Origin: an uncultured Microbacteriaceae bacterium
GTDB taxonomy: Bacteria; Actinomycetota; Actinomycetes; Actinomycetales; Microbacteriaceae
Direction: 5' to 3'
Assembly: GCA_946481135.1 (NCBI GenBank)
Contig: CAMLMQ010000020.1
Span: 1-25,461 of the forward strand
Length of the DNA: 25,461 nt
Shown here: in pieces, positions 1 through 7,653 of the stretch
How positions within the stretch are numbered: the stretch's first letter is position 1
Layout of the letters: each line of letters begins with the position of its first letter
The notes under the pieces: generated by a model
What the model was told of the DNA's origin: nothing
The model's input: only the letters and a program-made list of their open reading frames with translations
The model's database searches: none
Position numbers and translations under genes: made by a program

Positions 1-1043
1 GTGAGCGCGACGATGAGCGGCTGCTGCCAGTCGGTCATGAAGCCGGGGTGCACGTCGGTCTCGACCTGCACGGGCGTGAGCGGCCCACCCGGGTGATAGA
101 ACCGGATGCCGTCCTCCTGCACGTCGAACGCGCCGCCGACCTTGCGGAAGACGTTGAGGAACGTCATGAGCTCCTGCTGCTTCGCGCCCTGCACGAGGAT
201 GTCGCCCCCGGTCGCGAGAGCGGCGGACGCCCACGAGGCGGCCTCGTTGCGGTCGAAGATCGCGGTGTGCGTGTAGCCCGTGAGCTGCTCGACGCCCTCG
301 ATGAAGATCGTGCGGTTCGGCTCCATCCAGATGATGGCGCCCATCTTCTGCAGGATCGCGATGAGATCCATGATCTCGGGCTCGATCGCGGCGTTCTTGA
401 GCTCGGTGACGCCGGTCGCACGCACGGCGGTGAGCAGCACCTGCTCGGTCGCGCCGACGCTCGGGTAGGGCAGCTCGATGTTCGCGCCGTGGAGGCCGTT
501 CGGGGCGGTGATGCGGATGCCCTCGTACGACTTGTCGACGATCGCGCCGAACGCGCGGAGGGCGTCGAGGTGGAAGTCGATCGGACGGTCGCCGATGCGG
601 CATCCGCCGAGGTCGGGGATGAGCGCCTCGCCGAGAGCGTGCAGCAGCGGCCCGCAGAACAGGATCGGGATGCGGCTGCTGCCGGCGAGGGCGTCGATCT
701 GGGCGAAGTGCGCCCGTTCGGTGTTCGCCGGGTCGAGCACGAGCACGCCGTCTTCGGGGCTCGTCACCGCGACGCCGTACGCCTGCAGCATGTTGGTGAC
801 GACCTGGATCTCGGAGATCTGCGGCACGTCGCGCAGCACGCTCGGAGTGCGGCCGAGGAGCGCCGCCACCATCGCCTTCGTGACGAGGTTCTTCGCACCG
901 CGGACATGCACGCGGCCCGTGAGCGGCTTGCCGCCCCGGATGACGATGCCGTCGGCCTTGAGCCCCACGCGCTCCCCCGCCTTCGCGGCGTCGCGGGCGA
1001 GGCCGTCGAGCTCAGCTCCGTCGTTCATGACGACCGTTCCCAT
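1..1043 (-). CDS. murA: UDP-N-acetylglucosamine 1-carboxyvinyltransferase MurA, partial (3' end beyond window)
   Basis: Catalyses the first committed step of peptidoglycan synthesis, moving enolpyruvate from PEP to UDP-GlcNAc in the cytoplasm. The reading frame is open from ATG at 1043 to the window edge, giving 347 residues; the C-terminal part is missing. Visible family marks are the substrate-loop motif GAKN (residues 49-52, with the conserved Lys51-Asn52), the catalytic loop GGCRIGDRP with Cys148 and Arg152, and PSVGATEQ. The start is preceded by AGGA at 5-nt spacing; an in-frame ATG at 1028 is an alternative. There is an N-terminal extension of about 30 residues compared with E. coli MurA. 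The active-site Cys is present, unlike the Asp found in mycobacterial MurA. It follows leuD by 30 nt on the same strand, so it is probably co-transcribed with the leucine genes. The family call is secure; a MurA paralogue elsewhere in the genome cannot be excluded. Confidence 0.93.
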   Translation of the reverse strand, partial: MGTVVMNDGAELDGLARDAAKAGERVGLKADGIVIRGGKPLTGRVHVRGAKNLVTKAMVAALLGRTPSVLRDVPQISEIQVVTNMLQAYGVAVTSPEDGVLVLDPANTERAHFAQIDALAGSSRIPILFCGPLLHALGEALIPDLGGCRIGDRPIDFHLDALRAFGAIVDKSYEGIRITAPNGLHGANIELPYPSVGATEQVLLTAVRATGVTELKNAAIEPEIMDLIAILQKMGAIIWMEPNRTIFIEGVEQLTGYTHTAIFDRNEAASWASAALATGGDILVQGAKQQELMTFLNVFRKVGGAFDVQEDGIRFYHPGGPLTPVQVETDVHPGFMTDWQQPLIVAL

Positions 1044-1073
1044 GTATTCCTGCGTTCCTTCCAGCGGACTGGA

Positions 1074-1670
1074 CTAACGGACGGGGAGAGTCGTCGGCCT
1101 CCAGGACTCGCGTCCGGCTTCGAACTCGGTGATCCGCGCCTCGTTGCGCAGGGTGAGCCCGATGTCATCGAGCCCCTCCAACAATCTCCAGCGAGTGTAA
1201 TCGTCGACCTCGAATCCCACCTGGAGGTCGCCGACGGCGACGGTTCGTGCTAGGAGGTCGACCGTCGCGGCGACGCCGGGTTGCGCCTCGATCGCCGCCC
1301 AGAAGCGCGCGATGTCGTCCTCTGAGACGGTGCCGGTGAGCAGCCCCTGCTTGCCCGAGTTGCCCCGGAAGATGTCGCCGAAGCGCGGCGCGATGACCGC
1401 CTTGAAGCCGTAGTCGCGCAGCGCCCATACCGCGTGCTCGCGGCTCGACCCTGTGCCGAAGTCGGGGCCGGCGAACAGCACGGTCGCGCCCTGCGCCCAC
1501 GGCTGGTTGAGCACGAACTCCGGGTCCTTGCGCCACTCGTGGAAGAGCGCGTCGTCGTAGCCGGTCTTCACGATGCGCTTGAGGAACACCGCGGGGATGA
1601 TCTGGTCGGTGTCGACGGCGCTGCGCGGCAGCGGGATGGCGGTGCCGGTGACGGTCTCGAACTTCTCCAC
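1074..1670 (-). CDS. leuD: 3-isopropylmalate dehydratase small subunit LeuD
   Basis: Small (swivel-domain) subunit of isopropylmalate isomerase. With LeuC it converts 2-isopropylmalate to 3-isopropylmalate in leucine synthesis. The 198-residue product has the usual length. It carries the family hallmarks: VDTDQIIPA near the N-terminus, the substrate-recognition motif [10 protein letters not shown], and [18 protein letters not shown]. The start is GTG at 1670, and its first base is the last base of the leuC stop (TAGTG), so the two subunits are probably translationally coupled. The gene is complete, with TAG at 1074-1076. murA follows after 30 nt. Confidence 0.97.
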   Translation of the reverse strand: MEKFETVTGTAIPLPRSAVDTDQIIPAVFLKRIVKTGYDDALFHEWRKDPEFVLNQPWAQGATVLFAGPDFGTGSSREHAVWALRDYGFKAVIAPRFGDIFRGNSGKQGLLTGTVSEDDIARFWAAIEAQPGVAATVDLLARTVAVGDLQVGFEVDDYTRWRLLEGLDDIGLTLRNEARITEFEAGRESWRPTTLPVR

Positions 1671-3106
1671 TACGCCGACACCTCCTCACGGGCGTCGACC
1701 AGCAGGTCGGAGGGTGCCGACAGGGTGCCGCGGATGGCGGTCGCGGCGGCGACGACGGGCGAGACGAGGTGGGTGCGGCCGCCCTTGCCCTGACGGCCCT
1801 CGAAGTTGCGGTTCGAGGTGGAGGCGCAGCGCTCCCCCGGCGCGAGCTGGTCGGGGTTCATCCCGAGACACATCGAACACCCCGCGAACCGCCACTCGCC
1901 GCCGAACTCCTCGACGATCTTGTCGATGCCCTCGGCCTCGGCCTCGAGCCGCACGCGCGCCGAGCCCGGCACGACCATGACGCGCACGTGGTCGGCCTTC
2001 TTCCGACCCTGGATGATCGACGCGAACGTGCGCAGGTCGTCGAGGCGGCTGTTCGTGCACGAGCCCATGAAGACGGCGTCGACGCGGATGTCCTTCATCG
2101 CGGTGCCCGCCCGCAAGTCCATGTACTCGAGCGCGCGCTCGGCGGCGGCGCGCTCGCTCGGGTCGGTCATCGTCGCCGGGTCGGGCACGGTCTCGTTGAG
2201 CGAGACGCCCTGCCCCGGGTTCGTGCCCCACGTGACGAACGGCTCGAGCTCGTTCGCGTCGAGGAACACCTCGGCGTCGAACACGGCGTCGTCGTCGGTG
2301 CGCAGGGTCTCCCAGTAGGCGACCGCGGCATCCCAGTCGGCCCCCTGCGGCGCGTGCGGGCGGCCCCGGAGGTAGTCGTAGGTGGTCTGGTCGGGGGCGA
2401 CCATGCCCGCCCGCGCGCCCGCCTCGATCGACATGTTGCAGATCGTCATACGGCCATCCATCGACAGCGCCCGGATGGCGGAGCCGCGGTACTCGAGCAC
2501 GTAGCCCTGGCCGCCGTTGGTGCCGATCTTCGCGATGACGGCGAGGATGATGTCCTTCGCCGTGACGCCCGGGCGCAACTCGCCCTCAACGGTGATGGCC
2601 ATCGTCTTGAAGGGCTTGAGCGGCAGCGTCTGGGTCGCCATGACGTGCTCGACCTCGCTCGTGCCGATGCCGAACGCCATCGCCCCGAATGCGCCGTGGG
2701 TCGAGGTGTGCGAGTCGCCGCACACGACGGTGATCCCCGGCTGGGTGAGCCCGAGCTGCGGGCCGACGACGTGCACGATGCCCTGCTCGACATCCCCGAG
2801 CGGGTGCAGGCGGATGCCGAACTCGGCGCAGTTGGTGCGCAGCGCCTCGATCTGGGTGCGGCTCGTGACGTCGGCGATCGGCTTGTCGATCTCGAGCGTC
2901 GGGGTGTTGTGGTCTTCGGTGGCGATCGTGAGATCGGGGCGGCGCACCGGGCGGCCGGCCATGCGGAGGCCGTCGAACGCCTGCGGGCTCGTCACCTCGT
3001 GCACGAGGTGCAGGTCGATGTAGATGAGGTCGGGTTCGCCGTTCTCGCCGCGCGTGACGAGGTGCTTCTCCCAGACCTTCTCGGCGAGGGTCTTCGGGGT
3101 GCTCAT
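1670..3106 (-). CDS. leuC: 3-isopropylmalate dehydratase large subunit LeuC
   Basis: Large subunit of isopropylmalate isomerase, an aconitase-family [4Fe-4S] hydro-lyase of leucine synthesis. It has 478 residues, normal for the family. The three cluster ligands are visible: Cys350 in FMGSCTNSR, and Cys410 and Cys413 in [25 protein letters not shown] and ATEDHNTPT are further family motifs. The start is ATG at 3106 ([15 protein letters not shown]). The open frame extends much further upstream, but that extension has no homology-like content and would cross the leader peptide and the FHA gene. The best Shine-Dalgarno, AAGGAA, is about 12 nt from the ATG, which is long, and it overlaps a small hairpin (3120-3135), so initiation may be structure-dependent. 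Transcription probably starts at the leader peptide at 3222. Confidence 0.97.
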   Translation of the reverse strand: MSTPKTLAEKVWEKHLVTRGENGEPDLIYIDLHLVHEVTSPQAFDGLRMAGRPVRRPDLTIATEDHNTPTLEIDKPIADVTSRTQIEALRTNCAEFGIRLHPLGDVEQGIVHVVGPQLGLTQPGITVVCGDSHTSTHGAFGAMAFGIGTSEVEHVMATQTLPLKPFKTMAITVEGELRPGVTAKDIILAVIAKIGTNGGQGYVLEYRGSAIRALSMDGRMTICNMSIEAGARAGMVAPDQTTYDYLRGRPHAPQGADWDAAVAYWETLRTDDDAVFDAEVFLDANELEPFVTWGTNPGQGVSLNETVPDPATMTDPSERAAAERALEYMDLRAGTAMKDIRVDAVFMGSCTNSRLDDLRTFASIIQGRKKADHVRVMVVPGSARVRLEAEAEGIDKIVEEFGGEWRFAGCSMCLGMNPDQLAPGERCASTSNRNFEGRQGKGGRTHLVSPVVAAATAIRGTLSAPSDLLVDAREEVSA

Positions 3107-3158
3107 GACAGTGTCGGTTCCTTCGAGGTCTCGAATGAGATCGGCCCGCGAGGCGACT

Positions 3159-3196
3159 CCGCGACGAGGAAGGCCGGGGTCTAGGCCTCGTCGCGG
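3159..3196 (-). promoter_or_regulatory. Attenuator hairpin of the leuCD leader RNA
   Basis: Perfect 11-bp inverted repeat: the arm CCGCGACGAGG (minus strand, 3196-3186) pairs with CCTCGTCGCGG (3169-3159), with a 16-nt loop holding the leader-peptide stop codon. The 3' arm can instead join a second stem with the following GAGTCGCCTCGCG, so two folds compete. A third small stem (3120-3135) reaches the leuC Shine-Dalgarno. No U-tract follows the first stem, so control may act through leuC translation or Rho rather than a classical intrinsic terminator. Confidence 0.6.
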
Positions 3197-3222
3197 CGCG
3201 GAAGGAGGAGCCGCTCGAGCAT
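3181..3222 (-). CDS. leuL: Leucine-rich leader peptide (leuL-type attenuator peptide)
   Basis: A 13-codon [16 protein letters not shown], lying 75 nt upstream of leuC on the same strand. Four of the 13 codons are leucine, three of them consecutive (CTC CTC CTT). The ATG lies 6 nt after a TACCCT -10-like hexamer (3234-3229), so it could be translated from a leaderless transcript. The last codons form the 5' arm of an 11-bp hairpin whose loop contains the stop codon. This is the expected layout of an attenuator, in which ribosome stalling at Leu codons when leucyl-tRNA is scarce changes the downstream RNA fold and permits leuCD expression. The ORF and hairpin are seen directly; the regulatory role is inferred from context. 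Confidence 0.75.
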   Translation of the reverse strand: MLERLLLPRRDEA

Positions 3223-3228
3223 GGGTCG

Positions 3229-3234
3229 AGGGTA
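3229..3234 (-). promoter_or_regulatory. Putative -10 box of the leu operon promoter
   Basis: TACCCT fits the actinobacterial TANNNT -10 consensus. It lies 6 nt before the ATG of the leader peptide, placing the transcription start at or next to that ATG. No convincing -35 is seen 17 nt upstream. Confidence 0.5.
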
Positions 3235-3266
3235 GCACCGCGCGGCGGCGACGTCCGGCGGCGCAC

Positions 3267-3986
3267 TCAGGCGCCGGGCAGCAGGGCGAGGTCGTCGACC
3301 GTGACGAGCCGAGACTGGATCGCGTAGTCGATGAGGCGGGCCCGGCGGTCGGTCGCGAGTCGCCCGCGGCTGCCGCGCAGTCCCGTGACGCCGGCGCGGT
3401 CGAGCCGGTCGCAGACGTTGTCGAGCTTGCGGTTGTAGGCGGTGAGGCTCCACCCGAGTCGCGCCGCCGCCTCGGCCGACGTCGGGTATCGGCCGGCGGT
3501 CCCGCCGCGCAGCGTCGGCTCGCACAGCACGACGAGCAGCAGCCGCTGCGCCGGCGTGAGCCGAGGGGCCACGACGCGGGACGGTGCGAGCTCGGCCGAT
3601 GTCGCCGAGGCGCGGAACGGCAGGTCACCGTGCACCGAGAACTCGTAGGTCGTCGGTCCGGCCGAGAACACGACGTGCAGGGGCGCGAGCACGACGGGCA
3701 CCCGCGCGCCGGGTCCGAGCTCGGCGGAGACCCGCCCTCCGGGATCGCTCACCTGAACCTTGAGCGATTCCGACAGGCTCTCCAACCACCACAGCTCGCC
3801 GTCGTGCGCGACGCGAAGTGCCGCCGCGTCGAGGGCGGGATTGTCGTCGATCACCACGTCGGCGTCACGACCCACGGTGAGCGCGCCGTCGGTCGCGACG
3901 TCGTACCACTCTCCGCAGTACTCCACGCGTAGTGCCTGTGACAACCCGTCCCCTTCCGGTCCCCATCCTTCGGGGGTGGTGGACAC
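3267..3986 (-). CDS. FHA-like domain protein with C-terminal winged helix-turn-helix (degenerate FHA)
   Basis: A 239-residue soluble protein with an N-terminal FHA-like fold (about residues 18-110) and a C-terminal helix-turn-helix/winged-helix-like region (about 140-232: [13 protein letters not shown], then [20 protein letters not shown] and [16 protein letters not shown]). It is a full-length paralogue of the protein at 6934-7653. The FHA strand motif [11 protein letters not shown] (residues 39-49) is kept, but the position holding His44 in the paralogue is Asp53 here and that of Asn61 is Ser70, so phosphothreonine binding may be lost. Start GTG at 3986 is used here; a TTG at 3944 preceded by GGAAGGGGA is a good alternative and would shorten the product to 225 residues. 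It is divergent from the response-regulator operon and might control it; that is inference. DNA binding is predicted from sequence character only. Confidence 0.75.
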   Translation of the reverse strand: MSTTPEGWGPEGDGLSQALRVEYCGEWYDVATDGALTVGRDADVVIDDNPALDAAALRVAHDGELWWLESLSESLKVQVSDPGGRVSAELGPGARVPVVLAPLHVVFSAGPTTYEFSVHGDLPFRASATSAELAPSRVVAPRLTPAQRLLLVVLCEPTLRGGTAGRYPTSAEAAARLGWSLTAYNRKLDNVCDRLDRAGVTGLRGSRGRLATDRRARLIDYAIQSRLVTVDDLALLPGA

Positions 3987-4137
3987 GTCCCCAAGCCCCG
4001 GCTTTCCGTGGCACCCGTTCGGGGGGCAGTCGTGGATGCGCGGTGCCCGTCGCGCGCGCTAGCGTGAGGTCGCACCCCCGGCGCGGCAGCCCGCGCAACC
4101 CGACCCGTAACTTCAGGCTCCACCAGTCAGGGATGGC
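3987..4137. promoter_or_regulatory. Divergent intergenic promoter region between FHA-HTH gene and response regulator
   Basis: A 151-nt gap between divergent genes, which must carry promoters for both. On the plus strand TAGCGT at 4060-4065 fits the TANNNT -10 consensus and would give a leader of about 66 nt; TAACTT at 4108-4113 is a second candidate. No clear -35 or minus-strand -10 was recognised. Confidence 0.4.
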
Positions 4138-4782
4138 ATGGACCCGAACCTTGTCGTGCTCGTCGACGACCACGAGATCATCGCGCTCGCCCTCCGCGAG
4201 GCTGTCGCCGACGTGCCCGGGCTCACCTTCGCCGGCGTCGCCGCGACCGTCGACGACGCGCTCGCCGACCATCCCGACGCCGGGCTGGTCGTGCTCGACC
4301 TGCGGCTCGCCGACGGCTCCTCGCCGATCGGCAACGTCGAGCGTCTCGTCGAGCGCGGAGCCCGGGTGATCGCCTACACGTCGGGCGAGAACCCCTACCT
4401 GCTGCGGCTCGTGGCCACGACGCCCATCCTCGGGATCGTGCGCAAGTCCGACCCCGTGTCCGTGCTCGTCGACACCCTCCGCCAGGTCGCCGCCGACACT
4501 CCCGTGATGTCGACCGAGTGGGCGGCCGCGATCGACTCCGACCCGAGCCTGGATGCCGCCGCGCTCAGCGAGCAGGAGCAGCAGGTGCTGCGTCTCTTCG
4601 CCGCCGGGCTGAAGGCCCAGTCGGTCGCCGACTCGATGGGCATCTCCCCGGCGACGGTCGACGACTACGTCCGGCGCATCCGCGCGAAGTACGCGCGCAT
4701 CGGCCGCAGCGCCGACACCAAGATCGACCTCTACAAGCGCGCGATCGAGGACGGGTTCCTGCCGCTGCCGGACGGCTCGTGA
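4138..4782 (+). CDS. LuxR/NarL-family response regulator
   Basis: A 214-residue two-component response regulator. The receiver domain (about 5-120) has the acidic pocket Asp10-Asp11, the phospho-acceptor Asp54 in VVLDLRLADG, and the conserved Lys103. The C-terminal helix-turn-helix (about 142-200) reads LSEQEQQVLRLFAAGL, then SVADSMGISPATVDDYVRRI, a LuxR-type recognition helix; the tail TKIDLYKRAIEDGF is longer than in classical NarL proteins. Start ATG at 4138 follows CAGGGA. The gene overlaps the kinase gene by 4 nt (GTGA), so the two are a cognate pair made in coupled fashion. The target genes are unknown; the neighbouring FHA and surface-protein operons are plausible candidates. Confidence 0.92.
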   Translation: MDPNLVVLVDDHEIIALALREAVADVPGLTFAGVAATVDDALADHPDAGLVVLDLRLADGSSPIGNVERLVERGARVIAYTSGENPYLLRLVATTPILGIVRKSDPVSVLVDTLRQVAADTPVMSTEWAAAIDSDPSLDAAALSEQEQQVLRLFAAGLKAQSVADSMGISPATVDDYVRRIRAKYARIGRSADTKIDLYKRAIEDGFLPLPDGS

Positions 4783-5960
4783 GTCCGCGCCCGGCCGACG
4801 AAGCGGGAGAGGGTGCCGCCCTCGACCGGGTCACCCGCACGATGGCTCTCGCCCTCGGGGTCGGTGCGCTCGTGTTCACGGGGCTCTCGGCGGGTCCGTC
4901 CGTCACCCAGTACGCGGTGATGCAGCCCCTCTGGTCGTGGTCCGCCGCGATCGGGATCTTCGCACCGCTGCTCGCCGGGGCCGCGCTGTCGCGCGTGCTG
5001 CGGCCGCGCGTGCTGCGGTGGCTCGCCGGAGCATCCGCCGTCGCGCATCTCCTCGCCCTCGCGACGATGCTGCCGGCGATCACGACCGGCACGATCCCGT
5101 ACCCGGACGGCACGCCGTGGTTGCTGTCCGTGACGGTGATGGGCGGCGCCGCGGCGGCGGTCGCCTGGCGCCCGGCGATCACGTGGAGCTATGTCGTCGC
5201 CTGCGTCGTGCTGCTCGGGGTCGACCGTGCGGTCGCGTCGGATCGTCCGATCCCCGAAGTGGCCGTGCAGGATGCCCTCCACACGCTGCTCTTCGTCTCG
5301 GTGTTCACGGCGCTCGCCCTCGCGACGCGGCGCGCGGGCCACAGCCTCGACGTCGCCGCCGACGCGGCCGTTCGCGAGACCCGTGCCTCGGTCGCGGCGG
5401 AGGCGCGGGATCGCGAACGCACCCGCTTCGAAGCACTCCTGCACGACAGCGTGCTCGTCGCCCTCCTCGCCTCGGTCCGCGGATCCGAGCGCGCCCCCCG
5501 CGAAGCGCGCGCCGCGCTGCGGCTCCTCGAACGCACCGAGCGTCCCGCCGACGACGCCGCACCCGTGCCGGCGACCGCGTGGACGTGGCGCCTGCAGGCC
5601 CTCACCACCGAGCTCGCGCCGACCGCCCGCTTCAGTCACGACACGGCCGACGGGCAGCCCCTGCCCGCCGAGGCCGCCCGCGCGCTGCTCGAGGCGAGCG
5701 CCGAAGCGCTGCGCAACAGCGTGATCCACGCGGGCGAGGCGCAGCGCGCGGTCCACGTGCGCGCCGCCTCCGAGCTCGGAGTCGAGGTGACGGTGCTCGA
5801 CGACGGCGCCGGCTTCGATCCGGCGGAGGTCGATCCGGCCCGCCTGGGAGTCGCCGTCGGCATCCACGAACGCATGCGCTCCGTTGCCGGCGGTCGGGCG
5901 GTCATCGCGTCGCGACCCGGCGTGGGCACGCGGGTGAGTCTCGGCTGGGCGCCGCGGTGA
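4779..5960 (+). CDS. Membrane sensor histidine kinase (HATPase_c family)
   Basis: A 393-residue sensor kinase partner of the preceding regulator. Start GTG at 4779 overlaps the regulator's stop (GTGA). The N-terminal half has about five to six hydrophobic segments (roughly residues 22-48, 52-72, 78-102, 115-130, 134-150 and 166-183) and no large extracellular domain, so it probably senses within or near the membrane. The phospho-acceptor is probably His222 in FEALLHDSVLVALL, preceded by a charged coiled-coil-like stretch. The ATPase domain has an N-box-like EALRNSVIHAG (Asn313), a G1 box DDGAGFD (341-347), a G2-like GVAVGIHERM and the terminal GVGTRVSL. All residues needed for activity appear present. 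The stop overlaps the start of the next gene in the same 4-nt way. Confidence 0.9.
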   Translation: MSPRPADEAGEGAALDRVTRTMALALGVGALVFTGLSAGPSVTQYAVMQPLWSWSAAIGIFAPLLAGAALSRVLRPRVLRWLAGASAVAHLLALATMLPAITTGTIPYPDGTPWLLSVTVMGGAAAAVAWRPAITWSYVVACVVLLGVDRAVASDRPIPEVAVQDALHTLLFVSVFTALALATRRAGHSLDVAADAAVRETRASVAAEARDRERTRFEALLHDSVLVALLASVRGSERAPREARAALRLLERTERPADDAAPVPATAWTWRLQALTTELAPTARFSHDTADGQPLPAEAARALLEASAEALRNSVIHAGEAQRAVHVRAASELGVEVTVLDDGAGFDPAEVDPARLGVAVGIHERMRSVAGGRAVIASRPGVGTRVSLGWAPR

Positions 5961-6949
5961 CCGCGACCGAGCCCGATGTCGGGCGTCTCATCGGGCTGAC
6001 GGGACCCGGCGCGTGGGTCCTCGCCGGCCTCTTCGCCGTGACCTACACGACCCTCGCGATCATGTCGGGCGGCGCCGCGCTCGCGACCGTGCCCGGGGCG
6101 GCCGCCCTCGTGCTCGTCGTCGCGGCGGCCGTCGCCCTCGTCGTGCCCGGACCGTATCCGCTGCCCCTGCCGCTCACGCTCGCGGTGCTCGCGGTGGTCG
6201 CATTCGCGACCGTCGCGATCTGCTGGCAGCTCTGGCCCTACGGGTGGCCGGGCTGGGCGTCGTGGAACTTCGGAGCCTGCACGTTCCTCATGTTCATGGT
6301 GGCCCTGCGCGGTCGGGTGGTCTGGGCGACCGCCGGGCTCGTGCTCATGGCGCTGCTGACGATGCACTGGACATGGGCGAGCACCGGCGACGCCTGGCAC
6401 GGTCTCGACCTCACCTACCGGCAGCTCGTGACGTTCGGCGCGGGCGCGTTCTTCGCCTCGTGGCTGCGGCGCACGGCTCGCCGCATCGTCGCCTTCCAGG
6501 AGGCCGAGCAACGCCGCGTCGCCGCCGATGTGACACGGCGCGCGGCCGATGGCGAACGGGCCCGCCAACTCGACCGCGTGCGTCGGCTCGCGGGCGCCGC
6601 GCTCGCCGAGATCGCCGCGGGCTCCGTGTCGACGGACCGTCGGCACGAGCACGCCCTCGTCGAGGCGACGCTGCGCGACGGCATCCGGGGACGAGCGCTC
6701 GCGGAGCATCCGCTCGCCGAGGAAGTCCTCGCCGCGCGCCGGCGCGGGGTCGCGGTCTCGCTGCTCGACGACCTCCGTGCCGACTCGCTCGCGGGCGACG
6801 AACTCGCGGCGGCCCGAGCGTGGGCGGCCGACCGGCTGGCCGACGTGCCGTCCGGCGAGGTGACGATCCGGCTGGCCGGTTCGCCCTCGCGACCGACGCT
6901 GACGTTCACGGCGGGCGAGGCGGCTCCCGTCGTCTACGGCGCGGGCTGA
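5957..6949 (+). CDS. Membrane protein resembling a histidine kinase without catalytic motifs
   Basis: A 330-residue protein starting at GTG 5957, which overlaps the kinase stop by 4 nt. Five to six hydrophobic segments fill residues 18-170, as in the kinase before it. A charged helical region (172-215, RRTARRIVAFQEAEQRRVAA) follows at the place of a dimerisation helix, but there is no His in a phospho-acceptor context. The C-terminal part has HALVEATLRDGIRG (233-245), which resembles an N-box helix with Asn lost, and GVAVSLLDDLRAD (264-276) where a G1 box would lie, without its glycines. It was not recognised as a named family. The likeliest reading is a pseudokinase that pairs with or tunes the active kinase; this is inference from layout and local similarity. 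It ends convergently with the next gene, sharing 16 nt. Confidence 0.65.
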   Translation: MTATEPDVGRLIGLTGPGAWVLAGLFAVTYTTLAIMSGGAALATVPGAAALVLVVAAAVALVVPGPYPLPLPLTLAVLAVVAFATVAICWQLWPYGWPGWASWNFGACTFLMFMVALRGRVVWATAGLVLMALLTMHWTWASTGDAWHGLDLTYRQLVTFGAGAFFASWLRRTARRIVAFQEAEQRRVAADVTRRAADGERARQLDRVRRLAGAALAEIAAGSVSTDRRHEHALVEATLRDGIRGRALAEHPLAEEVLAARRRGVAVSLLDDLRADSLAGDELAAARAWAADRLADVPSGEVTIRLAGSPSRPTLTFTAGEAAPVVYGAG

Positions 6950-7653
6950 GCGAGCTCGTCCAGCAGCGCGAGGTCGTCACGGGTGACGAGGCGGGTCGCG
7001 ACGGCGTGCTCGACGAGGCGCATCCGACGGTTCGTCGCGAGCTTGCCGCGACCGCCGCGCAGCCCCGTGACGCCTTCGCGTTCGAGCTTGCCGCAGACGG
7101 TGTCGAGCTTGCGGGTGAACGCGGTCAGGGTCCAGCCGAGGCGGGCGGCGGCATCCGCGGAGCTCGGGATCTCGCCGCGGCCCGACTCGGGACGGCGCAG
7201 CACGTTCTCGGCGAGCGCGACGAGCAGCAGACGCTGGGAGGGGCTCAGCGGCACGTCGCCGATCGTCGCGTCACCGGGCGTGTCGACGCGGGGGCCGGGG
7301 TCGACGGTGAAGCCGCCCGCGGCGTGCAGCGTGAGGTCGTATGTCGTCGACCCGGCGCCGAAGAGCACATGGAGCCTGTCGAACACGATCGGCAGGCGCG
7401 CGCCCGGGGCGAGCTGGGCGTGCACGCGGCCCGTCCCGTCGGTGACGGTCGCCGCGATGCGCGATCCGACGTTGGCGAGCCACCACATCCCGTGCTCCGC
7501 CGAGAGCTCGAGGAACCGGCGGTGGAGGTATCGGTTGTCGTCGACGACGAGGTCGCCGTCGCGACCGATCGCGAACACCCGGTCGGCCGCGACCTCGATG
7601 CGCTCCCCCGCGAACTCGACCACGAGCGGCGGCACGGACGCGGCGGACGCCAC
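6934..7653 (-). CDS. FHA-domain protein with C-terminal winged helix-turn-helix
   Basis: A 239-residue paralogue of the protein at 3267-3986, with the same order: FHA-like domain (about 8-105) then a winged-helix-like region (about 140-232: PSSADAAARLGWTLTAFTRK, GLRGGRGKLATNRRMR). Here the FHA ligand positions look more intact: GRDGDLVVDD (Gly30-Arg31), His44 in NRYLHRRF, and Asn61 in WWLANVGSR. It could bind a phosphothreonine partner and DNA. Start GTG at 7653 directly abuts the TGA of the upstream FHA gene (TGAGTG), so it is the last gene of the long minus-strand operon. Its end overlaps the 3' end of the convergent membrane-protein gene by 16 nt. The function is inferred; the paralogy is seen directly. 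Confidence 0.8.
   Translation of the reverse strand: MASAASVPPLVVEFAGERIEVAADRVFAIGRDGDLVVDDNRYLHRRFLELSAEHGMWWLANVGSRIAATVTDGTGRVHAQLAPGARLPIVFDRLHVLFGAGSTTYDLTLHAAGGFTVDPGPRVDTPGDATIGDVPLSPSQRLLLVALAENVLRRPESGRGEIPSSADAAARLGWTLTAFTRKLDTVCGKLEREGVTGLRGGRGKLATNRRMRLVEHAVATRLVTRDDLALLDELAQPAP

Noticed and set aside
48..1253. 401-codon plus-strand frame opposite murA and leuD
   Set aside because: Antisense shadow; the opposite strand reads as MurA through to the window edge.
1769..3184. 471-codon plus-strand frame opposite leuC
   Set aside because: Antisense shadow of leuC, whose Fe-S ligands and family motifs are unmistakable.
3159..3196. Classical intrinsic terminator call for the leu leader hairpin
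   Set aside because: No U-tract follows and the stem embraces a leader-peptide stop codon; kept as a regulatory hairpin rather than a terminator.
3107..3628. N-terminal extension of the leuC frame up to 3628
   Set aside because: The extension crosses the leader peptide and the FHA gene, is Arg/Pro/Ser-rich, and LeuC is already full length from ATG 3106.
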